A stretch of DNA of 64,000 bases, from positions 30,018,369 through 30,082,368 of the forward strand of contig NC_023750.2 of NCBI RefSeq assembly GCF_000499845.2. The letters run 5' to 3'. Below, piece after piece: positions 10,985 to 21,317 of this stretch (positions are counted from its first letter, which is position 1; each line of letters opens with the position of its first letter). A model generated the notes under the pieces. That model did no database searches, was not told where the DNA came from, and saw only the letters and a list, made by a program, of their open reading frames with translations. The stretch is from Phaseolus vulgaris (taxonomy: Eukaryota; Streptophyta; Magnoliopsida; Fabales; Fabaceae). Made by a program: the position numbers and the translations under genes.

Positions 10985-11460
10985 TGAGCGTTTTAGAGGG
11001 AATTAGGGTTTGAGAGAGAAAGGTATGAGGGTTTGAGAGAGAGGGTTAAGCGGAGTGAGAAAGATAAATGAGACCTTTAAAAAGCGTTACATGGCATTTT
11101 TTAAGTGGTCCACATGGCTAAAAGTTTCCTTGTGAGTGGGCTGTGATAGAAAATAGAAAGGCAAAATGAAATGAGAAAGAACAAAATGAGAGAAAGAGGG
11201 CAAAGAGAGATAAAGCAAAACAAAAGGTGCGTTAGAAGAAAAGAAAGAGAGAGAAAGGTAACAAATAATAAAAAACAGGAAACGCAGTGAAGGAATTCAA
11301 AATGATAGATGGGACGTGTGTAAACAGTAAAGAGTGCCACTTGTTACACGCAAAATGCATTGAGATTCCTATTTGTTGTCAATTTTGCATTGTTTGAATT
11401 TTGATTTATTTTGAACTTTTTTTTCTGGTGCTGCCATTTGTCAAAAGTTACCCTAAGAGT
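10985..11460 (-). promoter_or_regulatory. CT-rich leader/5' region of the RPA-bearing Helitron
   Basis: On the - strand it runs from GACTCTTAGGGTAACTTTTG and a GGCAGCACC block through AAAAATGCCATGTAACGCT and repeated CTCTCTCAAACCCTAAT to just upstream of the RPA70-like first exon. The same blocks occur at 1565-1811. Pyrimidine-rich tracts with AAACCCTAA are common in plant leaders, so this is a likely promoter and 5' UTR. The Helitron terminus itself is not recognisable here, because tandem repeats start at 11461. Confidence 0.45.
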
Positions 11461-12720
11461 CATTTAACATTAAAAAATTCTTCCATCCCGTTTCAAGTTT
11501 TGTTGATTTATTTGGCGCATTTTTTTCATTATTTTGTATAAAAATATAATTTATATAACTAAATATATATACATATATAAATAAATTTAAATGTAAATAA
11601 GAAACTAAATAAAAAATTACAAAACAAGTATTAATATATAAGAAATAAACATCAGCATATGCGAATAAATAAATAAAAAAAACTAAACATACTAAAATTA
11701 ATTAAAAAAATACATAAACATAAATAATACACGTAATTGTTCAAATATCTGACATAAAGCAAACAACAATAAACAATTATGTAAAAAAAACATTCATCCT
11801 AAAAGGTGAATAACTTATATTTCATTATTTGGTATGTAATCTTTGCTTCAAAAAAGAATCTTATCGTCTTCTTTTAAGTCATTTAACATACATAAATTTT
11901 TTCATCACGTTCCAAGTTTTGTTGATTTATTTGGCGTGTTTTCTTTCACTATTTTGTATAAAAATATAATTTATATAATTAAATATATATATAAATGTAA
12001 ATGTAAATAAGAAAATAAATAAAAAATTAGAAAGGAAATATTAATATATAAAAACTAAACATTAGCATATATGAATAAATAAATAAAACTAAACTTACTA
12101 AAATTAATATAAACAATGCATAAACATAAATAATACACGTAAATAAATAAATTGTTTAATAATCAACAAATTGACACAAATTTTTGAGGAAAATAACAAA
12201 CAATAAACTTTAGAAAAAGGATTTATCCTAAAAGGCAAATAACTCGAATTTCATGATCTGGTATGCTAACCTCTGCTTCAAAAACAATTTTATCTCATAC
12301 TTTGAAGTCATTTAACATACATAAATTCTTTCATTCCGCTCCAAGTTTTGTTGATTTATTTGACGTGTTTTCTTTCACTATTTTATATAAAAAAAATATA
12401 TAATTTATATAATTAAATATAGATATGAATGTAAATGTAAATGTAATAAAAAAATAATTCACCTCAATGTTTATTCTCAATCCATATTAATTACATGTGT
12501 TCCGAGAAACTAGAATCATTTTAAAAAACTTTAGGACCAAATTTACGTATAAGAAATAAACATTGGACATACTAAGAAATAAAAAAACTAAACATACTAA
12601 AATTAATATACATTTCTTTCATTATTTGGTTTGTTAATATTTCTTTCAAAAACAATTTTATTGTCTTCTTTGAAGTCATTAACATACAAAAATTCTTTTA
12701 TCCCGTTTCAAATTTTCTTA
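11461..12720. repeat. ~420-bp tandem repeat, about 3 units
   Basis: CATTTAACAT followed by TTCATCCCGTTTCAAG-type sequence and TTTTGTTGATTTATTTGGCG recurs at 11461, 11880, 12309 and, shortened, 12678 (spacings about 419, 429 and 369). Each unit then contains a TATAAAAATATAATTTATATAA block and AAATGTAAATAAGAAA. No coding potential. Confidence 0.85.
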
Positions 12721-14339
12721 ATTTATTTATTTCAAATTTATTTAAGTAGGACATTAAATATTTTAAATTATTTTTATTTAAGATTTTGAATAATTTTACA
12801 ATTTTATTTATTTTATATTTTTCGTTTACGTAGCACTAAGTATTTAAGGCTTTATTTAGAAAAGTTTAGGAATTTAATTTATTTTGGATTTTTATTTAAG
12901 TATAACATTAAATAATTTAGGTTTTGTATTCATTTAGGATTTTGAAATTTTAAGAAATTTTATTTATTTTAGATTATTATTTAAGTAGGAAATACAATAA
13001 TTTAGGATTTTTAAAAACTTAAAAAATTTATTAATTTTATATTTTTATTTAAGAATACAATTAAATAATTTTAGATGTGTATTTACTTATGATTTTGAAA
13101 AAAATAAAAAATTTATTCTTTATTTCAGAATGACATTAATTTTTTTTGGATTTATAATAATTTAGGATTTTGAAAAAAAAAATATTTATTTTATATTTTT
13201 ATTTAAATAGAAAATAAAATAATTTAAGATTTCTAAAAACTTTGATAACTTGTTTATTTGATTTTTTTATTTAACTATGACATAAAATAATTTATGATTT
13301 GTATTTATTTAGAATTTTGACTAATTTACGAATTTTAATTATTTCATATTTATACTTAAGTAATATTAAATAATTTAGGATTTGTATTTATTTAAAACTT
13401 TTAATAATTTATCAATTTTATTTATTGAATTTTTTTATTTAAGTAGGACATTAAATAATTTAAATTTAAATTTATTTAAGATTTAAAATAATTTAAAACT
13501 TTTAATTATATCAGATTTTTAAGTACGTATGAAAAAATAATTTAGGGTATGTATTTATTTATGATTTTAAATAATATTGAAATTTAATTTATTTTGGATT
13601 TTTATCCAATAATTTAGGTTTCTATTTATTTATAATTTGAAAGTTTTATAAATTTTACTTATTTTAGATTATTATTTCAAGAAAATAAAATAATTAAGAT
13701 TTATATTTATTTAAGATTTTGAAAAATTTAAAATTTTATTTATTTTATATTTTTATTTAAAGATAACATTAAATAATTTAGCATCTTGATATATTTAGGA
13801 ATTTTATTCATTTACAATTTTTATTTAAAAATGATATTACAAATTTTGGAGTTATATTTATTTGGGATTTTGAAAAACTTATAGATTTTATTTATTTTAT
13901 TTTTTTATTTAAGTAAGAAATAAAATAATATAAGATTTTGTATTTATTTAGGATTTGGAAATAATTAGAATTAGAATTTATTTGTGATTTATTTTAAGTA
14001 TGACATAATATAAGTGGCTTTGCGTTTATTTTGGAGTTTTTATATTTCAGAAATTTTATTTATTTTTGATTTTCATTTAAGTAAGATATTAAATAATTCA
14101 GAATTAGTATTTATTAAGATTTTGAATAATTTAAAAGTTTAATATATTTTAAATATTTTATTTAAGTAGAACATTAAATAATTTAGGATATATATTTGTT
14201 TAAAATTTTAAATAATTTAAGTATTTTATTTATTATATATTTTTATTTAAGTATGACATTTAACAATCTAAAATTTATATTTGTTTATTATTTCAAATAA
14301 TTTAGGAATTTTATTCATTGCAAAATTTTATTTAAGTAA
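12721..14339. repeat. Degenerate AT-rich minisatellite
   Basis: About 1.6 kb built of variations on TTTTATTTAAGTAGGACATT, AAATAATTTAGGATTTG and TATTTATTTAGGATTTTGAA, recurring at roughly 80-95 bp. Units are too diverged to count by eye. It ends exactly where the Tat 5' LTR begins. Confidence 0.75.
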
Positions 14340-15091
14340 TGTACTGAACTAGACATCGGAAATCGGCATTGGACATCGGCACCTGTAGAGTAGGTCGGCT
14401 CGGTGGTCTGGTCATGATAGTGGACCATGTAAGTGGGGCTCAAAGATGCGTGTGTTGAAACCCGTATATATGAAAAACCTAGTTAGCGAGAAAATGCATG
14501 CATATGGTGTGTATAGTACATTCGAGTCTAGTACAAGCAAATATCCCCTGAAGACACCAAGGCCCAAGAAAGCTAGGGTTTTTAGGGGAAAGTTGCATGC
14601 ATGATACGTAAAGGACTAGGGCTCCTACAGAACAGATGGGCCCCATAACGCTGGTACATGAGTTGGTACCCTGGCAGCCATGCTGTTAAGATTTTGCACT
14701 CCAAAGAGGAAGATTATGGATGGTTGTTGTGCTAAGATTGTGTAACAACGTAACAAAATGTCCTCCCAGCAAACCGAATTTAACTAAAGATAAGGCTCTG
14801 GTGAAAGAGGGGTTGTTTCAATGAGGTAACCTAAAAGCAGTCTATAAAAGGGAGTTGAGATCCCTGGTAAAGGTACACCGTTTCTAAGACTAAAACTACT
14901 TGCTTACTTACTCATTGTTTCTATAAGCCCTGAACTGACTTGATCATCGGAGTTCAATCAACAAGTAAGGCCCCCTCTATTTCAACGGAGCCACCTTCCA
15001 ACGTCTAAGGGAAGTACAAAATCCACTAGAAAAGGAGGAGTCACCGCTTGCCTTTGAAGTCAACCGGCGACCAGGTCAATCGACTAGAACA
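14340..15091 (+). repeat. 5' LTR of Tat element 1
   Basis: Begins TGTACTGAACTAGACATCGG right after the AT-rich minisatellite and ends CGACTAGAACA, two bases before the primer-binding site. TATAAAAGGGAG at 14843 and CTGACTTGATCATCGGAG downstream match the other Tat LTRs. 752 bp. Confidence 0.82.
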
Positions 15092-15093
15092 TT

Positions 15094-15110
15094 TGGCGCC
15101 CACCGTGGGG
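15094..15110 (+). other. Primer-binding site of Tat element 1
   Basis: TGGCGCCCACCGTGGGG, separated from the LTR end by TT. The equivalent site of the 52.7-kb element is TGGCGTCCACTGTGGGG with the same spacer. I do not assign the primer tRNA. Confidence 0.8.
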
Positions 15111-15161
15111 TCCGATAAAACTAGGTCTCATCCACAATCGTGTTTTGAGCCATCTAGCAAC

Positions 15162-16450
15162 ATGAGAAATACGAGACAAGGTACATCTACACTTGAGGAA
15201 GGCGGCAACATCACCATGCAACAACTCATGGAGACCATTCGCACTCTTCAACAAACAGTGGCGGCGTCCAAAGTTGATCATGATAGGATTATGGCTGAGG
15301 TTCAGGCCGAGCAGACAGCCAGTCAAAATCGATTCCAGGTTGATCTGGACACGTCACGAACAGACAACGAGGAGTTACGCAAGGTCAATGAAGAACTGGG
15401 CAGAGAACTGCAACGTATAGGGGAGCATGCAACAGGGGAGAAAACCCCAACCTTCCCAGTTAGGGCTTGCCCCATGCGTTTTTCCCAGGCGATCATGAAT
15501 GTAGTGATACCCACAAATTTCATGACTCCAAAAATCACCTTTACAAGTATCGAAGACCCGGAGGCCCATATCACGGCCTTCCACACCCAAATGATGATCT
15601 TAGGAGGATCTGACGCTATGCACTACAAGTTGTTTATGAGAACATTCTCAGGCACAACATTGGACTGGTTCATCAGTCTCCCCAATAGACACATTACTTC
15701 ATTTGATTAGTTCTCAACATTGTTCAGGGAATAGTTCATTGTTAATCGGGCCCCACCCCCATCTCCTTCGACCTCTTCGATCTGAAACAATACCAGGGAG
15801 AGCCCTTGAAAGACTTCCTGAATCGGTTCGGGGCATTGGTGGTAAACTTGCACACCAAAGACGAAGCCATGATGGTGCACGCCTTCAGGCGGGGAATGCT
15901 ATCAGGACCTTTCAGTGATTCTCTGATACGGTGTCGTCCAAAGACATTTAGCGAGATTATTCTCCGATTTGTTGCCCATATCGGCGCAATGGAGGAGGTG
16001 ACAGAAAAACGTGAAAGTGTTGGACCGACAAGACCTCGGCCCATGAGGGTGCATGAGGCTATGATAGAGAAGAAACCCCTGGCTAGGCAGGCGCCATACG
16101 AGCCGAGAAAGCATCAGACCAGGGCACGAACGAGGGAAGGCGCGCCCACCAGACACAATTTCAGAATAGACCTCAAGGAGCTTATCGTTATCCCCAACGT
16201 GGCCGACAAGCTGAAGTCACCTCCAAAGACCGACAGAAGATTGGGGCCAAGCAAGGAAACTTGGTGCGAATTCCACCAAGCCTTCGGCCACAACCTGCAC
16301 AACTGCTTAGCACTCGGACACTAGTTAGATGAGTTGGTGAGGGATGGTTTTCTTAAGGAATACCTAGAAGAAAATCAGGAAGCCCCGACGTCAGTAGCCC
16401 TAGCAGGAGATCAGGGGCATGACATACCGGTCCATGGGGAGGTCAATACG
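15162..16450 (+). pseudogene. Tat gag (element 1)
   Basis: Gag polyprotein for particle assembly. The start is taken at MRNTRQG, conserved in the 52.6-kb copy; an ATG further upstream would read through the LTR and PBS. After an N-terminal coiled-coil-like region come FTSIEDPEAHITAFHTQM and SGTTLDWFISLP (capsid-like), then FLNRFGALVV and GPFSDSLIR, then a C-E-F-H...GH...C zinc-knuckle-like motif near 16265-16310. Breaks: TAG at 15708-15710 and about 15730, a frame change near 15780, and TAG at 16322-16324. The last aligns with a CAG glutamine codon in the copy at 61869. Confidence 0.85.
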
Positions 16451-17060
16451 ATATCTGGAGTATTTTCGGGAGAAGGGTGCACTGCCTCCCAACGAAAGAA
16501 GTACGCCAGAGAGGTAATGGCAGTGGAAGCAAGGGAGCCTGACCAGTCCCTTGAGCCCGATCTTTACTTCACGAAGGCTGATCTACAGGATGTGGTCCCA
16601 CATGATAATGACCCGGTGGTGATCTCTATGGTGACAGTAGGGAGAAGAGTGCACCGAGTCCTCGTCGACCAGGAGAGCTCGGCAAATGTGATGTTATGGT
16701 CGACTTTCAATAAGTTGCAGTTGTCGCCTGACCAATTGAGACCTTACGACGGTTGCCTATACGGTTTCGCTGGAGATCAGGTGGAGGTGAGAGAGCATGT
16801 GGAGCTGAGGACGATTTTCACAGACAGCACCACATCCCAAACCGTCAATATAAGATACCCCATCATCAAAGCTCATTCAACTTACAACATCCTTTTAGGC
16901 AGACCTGCCCTAAATAGGATAGAAGCAGTGGCCTCGACGAGGCATATGAAGATGAAGTTGTCTTCCCTCGAGGGAGAAGTGATTACAATCAAGTCCGACT
17001 AGAAGGCGGCAAAAAAGTGCTATGAGAATATCCTAAAGACGAAGAGAGGCGTGTGCTCAG
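16451..17060 (+). pseudogene. Tat aspartic protease region (element 1)
   Basis: The open stretch 16334-17002 covers the gag-protease junction and retroviral-type protease. The active-site motif reads VLVDQESS at about 16660, whereas the copy at 62.2 kb reads VLVDQGSS; the usual glycine is replaced. It then shows YNILLGRPALNR, the conserved protease C-terminal block. TAG at 17000-17002 aligns with a CAG codon at 62547. Not functional as written. Confidence 0.85.
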
Positions 17061-18560
17061 TCACCAACCAACTTCAAAGGGGGGAAGGGATTGCCCGAGA
17101 TGAGATGGCTCGGGAGAGGCGACCCGAGCCTATAGAGGAGGTGCTGGAAAGGGAGATCAGGGGAAAGAAATTCAAGCTCGGCACGTCTCTGGGCCAGAAA
17201 ACATAGGACCAGATCGTCGAGGTTATAGCACGACATTTGGATGCCTTTGCATGGTCTGCCTCATACATGCCCGACATCGACCCCGATTTCTTGTGTCATC
17301 GTCTCACCATGGATCCGCAGGTCCGACCTGTACGCCAGAGGATGAGGAAGTTTAACGATGAAAGGCGCCTGGTCATCGGGCATGAGACTCAGAAGTTGTT
17401 GAATGTTGGTCACATAAGGGAGATGCAATACCCTGAGTGGCTAGCAAACGTAGTGTTGGTCAAGAAAGCCAACGAGAAGTGGAGGATGTGCGTCGACTTC
17501 ACAGATCTAAACAAAGCCTGCCCAAAGGACTCATGATGCCCTAGTGGACAACGCATCAGGCTGCAGACTTCTCAGTTTTCTGGATGCCTTCTCCGGATAC
17601 AACCAGATCCGAATGCATCCCAAAGATGAATGCAAAACAACATTTATGACAGAGCTCTTCGGTTATTGCTCTAAGGTGATGCCCTTTGGGCTCAAGAACG
17701 CTGGCACGACCTATCAGAGGCTTATGGACAGGGTACTCGCCCCTATGATAGGGCGAAACATGCAGGCGTATGTGGACGATATGGTCGTCACCTCCCAAGT
17801 GAAGGACCAACACATCGCCGACCTAGAGGTGCTATTCACCACAGTAACCATGTATAGGTTGAAGCTGAACCCCGAAAAGTGTGTGTTTGGGGTAGAGGCA
17901 TGGAAGTTTTTAGGGTTCCTACTCACTGAGCGGGGAATAGAGGCGAATCCCGAGAAGTGTACAACGATTATAGCTATGAGGAGCCCGATCTCGGTGAAAG
18001 AGGTGCAACAATTGACAGGATGAATGATCGCCTTGTCCCAGTTTGTATCGGCAGGAGGGGATAGGAGGCATCCCTATTTCCAGTGCTTGAAGAGGAACAA
18101 CAGGTTTGCGTGGACAAGCGAGTGTGAAGAATCGTTCCTCAAGCTAAAAGAATATCTGGCCAGTCCTCCAATGTTGTGCAAGCCGCTGTCAGGTACTCCA
18201 CTCTGCCTATACTTCGCCATTATGGAGCGGGCGATTAGTTCGGTCATCGTCCAGGAGCAGGACCACGTGCAGAGACCTATATACTTTATCAGTAAAGTCT
18301 TGCAAGGGCCCGAGGTGCGCTATCAGGCCATCGAAAAGGCAGCTCTAGCAGTAGTGTTTGCAGCACAAAGGCTCCGCCAGTACTTCCAGAGTTTCACTAT
18401 GAGTGTGATGACAAACCTTCCTATAAGCAAGGTGTTATAGAAGGTTTACGTGCCAGGGTGGATGGTGCGTTGGGCGATTGAGTTGTCCGAATTCGATGTA
18501 CAGTATGAACCAAGAGGACATATCAAGTGTCAGGTTTATGCTGACTTCGTGGTAGAACTC
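17061..18560 (+). pseudogene. Tat reverse transcriptase and first RNase H (element 1)
   Basis: RT motifs in order: DAFAWSASYMPDIDPDFLCH, YPEWLANVVLVKKAN, WRMCVDFTDLNKACPKDS, then after a frame break at about 17533 FLDAFSGYNQI, MPFGLKNAGTTYQRLMD and the catalytic YVDDM at 17769-17783. The RNase H portion follows with RPIYFISKVLQGPEVRY. Breaks: TAG about 17204, TGA/frameshift about 17534, TGA at 18021-18023 (CGG in the copy at 63700) and TAG at 18438-18440. Confidence 0.9.
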
Positions 18561-18619
18561 TTCTCGGCGGCCGCACATCAAGAAGAAACATATTTTCGTA
18601 TGGGTCCTCTCCGTGGACG

Positions 18620-18965
18620 TGTCTTCCAACCAATAGGGCGGTGGGGCTGGCGTCATTTTGGAAGGGCCAAATGGGTTACTGATCGAGCAGGCCCTACGGT
18701 TCACCTTCAAGGCTAGTAACAACCAAGCTGAATATGAGGCATTGGTGGCAGGAATGTTGCTAGCCAAGGAAATGGGTGCTAGAAGTATGTTAGTGAAGAG
18801 TGACTGACTATTGATAACTGGGCAGATTACGGGTGAGTATTAGGCCAAGGACCCTCAGATGGTCGCATACTTGGAGTATGTCAAGCTCTTGAGAAAGGCT
18901 TTTGTTGTGTTCAAGTTAGTACAGGTCTCAAAGAACAAAATGCCCGAGCTGACTTACTAGCAAAG
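18620..18965 (+). pseudogene. Second RNase H-like domain (element 1)
   Basis: Reading through frame changes gives IEQALRFTFKASNNQAEYEA, LVAGMLLAKEMGARSMLVKSD and LITGQITGEY, the AEYEAL...SD pattern of the additional plant-type RNase H that marks the Tat group. Several stops (about 18806 and 18841) interrupt it. Confidence 0.75.
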
Positions 18966-19099
18966 CTCGTCAGCTCGGGCAAGGGGGGCAGGCAGAGGAC
19001 AATCATTCAGGAAACCCTAAAGACACCCAGAACCACAACAGGCTGCATAGAAGAGGTACAGCAGGTAAACGTCTCGGAAGGCGAAAGAAGAGGTCACCG

Positions 19100-20420
19100 G
19101 TCTTTGACTCATGAAATGTTGAGGGCACCTAGGATAAGCACATACGACTTATTAAAGAGAGATTCATTACACGTTTACCTAGTCGACAAGGGTGAAACCT
19201 GGATGACACCCTATAGATGCTACTTGGGTGATGGTTTGCTCCCACTAGAGCCAGCGGAAGTCAGGATCGTCAAGAAAAACGCAAGTAGGTATACCCTAGT
19301 TGATGGAAATTTGTTTAGACATGGCTACACTCACTCTATCATGTCCTATGTGAGTGGTGAATAGTGCACGTGTATCATGGTAGAGCTCCATGAAGGTATA
19401 TGTGGGAGTCACATCGGCGGGTGAGCTCTCTCTTCAAAAGCCATTCGGGCGGGGTACTACTGGCCAACCATGAAGGAGGACTGTACGAGGTACGCACAAC
19501 GATGCAAGCAGTGCCAACACCACACCAATTGGCATCATGCACCCCCGGAGGAATTGCAGTCGATCCATAGCCCATGGCCTTTTCACACCTGGGGGATTGA
19601 CATCCTGGGACCGTTTCCTCTAGCAGTTCGTCAGATGAAGTACCTCGTGGTCGCCATCAAGTACTTCACCAAGTGGATAGAGGTCGAGCCTGTTGCACAA
19701 ATCATAGCTCACAAGGTTCAACATTTCATGTGGAAGAACATAGTTTGTTGTTTTGGAGTCCCAAAACGTTTAGTGTTTGACAATGGCACCCAATTCACAA
19801 GTCAGCAGTTGGGCAATATATGCACGGAGCTCGGTATCAAGTAGGTGTTCGCATTAGTCGAGCACCCCCAGACGAACGGGCAAGTCGAATCCGCCAACCG
19901 AGTCTTGCTCAGGGGCCTAAAGAGAAGATTGGAGAAAGCCAATGGAACTTAAGCGGACGAGGTCCCCAAAATTATGTGGGCTTACCATACCACTCCTCAA
20001 TCCACCACTAAGGAGACACCTTTTAGCCGGGTGTATGGTTCAGATAACATGATTCCCGTTGAGATCCTGGAAGGTTCATCTTGTTTCCAGAACTTCGTGG
20101 TCGAGGAGACTAACGAGGAAAGGAGGGTAAACTTAGACCTGTTAGACGAGGTCAGGGAGGAAAAGTGCATCAAGGTCGAAGCCTTGAAGAGAAGGGTGGA
20201 GTATAAACACAAGTCCAAGTTGAAACCCTGGTAGTTCTAGGTCGTTGACTTGGTAATACTAAAAGCTCACCCATACCAGCTGAAGAACAAGTTGTCTCCC
20301 AAGTGGACTGGTCCATTCCGCGTAATAGAGGTGCTCGGTAACAGAGCGTACAAACTCGAGACCTTGGAGGGCAGGACGATTCCCCGAACATAGAATGGGG
20401 CCAATCTCAATTTATTTCAG
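19100..20420 (+). pseudogene. Tat integrase (element 1)
   Basis: N-terminal zinc-binding part ending CKQCQHH (about 19500-19530), core with GIDILGPF (first D, about 19600), FDNGTQF (second D, about 19775) and HPQTNGQVESANR (E, about 19870), then STTKETPFSRVYG and a C-terminal block KLSPKWTGPFRVIEVLGNRA. The catalytic triad is visible across three frames. A TAG follows LGIK at about 19842, with others downstream. It ends about 130 bp before the 3' UTR repeats. Confidence 0.88.
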
Positions 20421-20550
20421 TTAATCATGTCATTGTACGCAGTTAAGGGGACACTTTTTTACTAATCATGGTTTTTTAATGAGGTCACCTAATAAAAAGT
20501 TAGTTGAAAAATGTGTTTGCTATATATTGAACAATAAAGTTTAAGTGAAC

Positions 20551-21030
20551 CTCTCCCTTGCCTTTATACGCCAAGGTCGAGAACAGTAAACATCTCCCTT
20601 GCCTTTATACACCAAAGTCAAGGACAGTGAAGCTCTCCCTTTCCTTTATACGCCAAGGTTGAGAAAAGTAGGGTTCCAAGCAAACATCTCCCTTGCCTTT
20701 ATACGCCAAGGTTGAGAACAGTACGTTACAAGTAAACATCTCCCTTGCCTTTATACGCCAAGGTCGAGAATAGTAGGGTTCCAAGTAAACATCTCCCTTG
20801 TCTTTAAATGCCAAGGTCGAGAACAGTGAATATCTCCCTTGCCTTTATACGCCAAGGTCGAGAAAAGTAAGGTTCCAAGTAAACATCTCCCTTTCCTTTA
20901 TACGCCAAGGTCGAGCACAGTGAACCTCTCCCTTGCCTTTATACGTCAAGGTCGAAAATAGTGAACCTCTCCCTTGCCTTTATACGCCAAGGTCGAGAAA
21001 TAGTATGGTTTCTAGTAAACCTCCCCCTTT
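20551..21030 (+). repeat. 41/53-bp minisatellite in the Tat 3' UTR
   Basis: Eleven starts of CTCCCTT(G/T)CCTTTATACGCC at 20553, 20594, 20635, 20688, 20740, 20793, 20834, 20887, 20928, 20969 and 21021. Spacings are 41, 41, 53, 52, 53, 41, 53, 41, 41 and 52, so two unit lengths alternate; the longer adds a GGTTCCAAGTAA-type insert. It lies between integrase and the antisense ORF. Confidence 0.95.
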
Positions 21031-21317
21031 GGGTGAAAATGCAACGGTCGAGAAAGGCAAGGGACATCAAGTGCAGAAGTAAGTTCGTAGAGGATCGTGC
21101 TACTTAGGTAGGGACGATCATTGGTGCATTGTTAGTTGACAGACTCGTTTCAAACATACAAGTCAGCCGAAGTCAAACATAGGGTGTAAGTTTGAAAAGA
21201 ATAAGGCGCTTAAACATAGAGGGGACAAATTGGAAAATGAAGACTTTCATACATATATACAGAATGATCAGATGTTCATTAAGTTACAAAATAAAGGCAA
21301 TAGGGGAAGGATCATCA

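Noticed and set aside
15048..15161. Upstream in-frame extension of the Tat gag ORF
   Set aside because: It reads through the end of the LTR and the primer-binding site; the conserved MRNTRQG start at 15162 is preferred.
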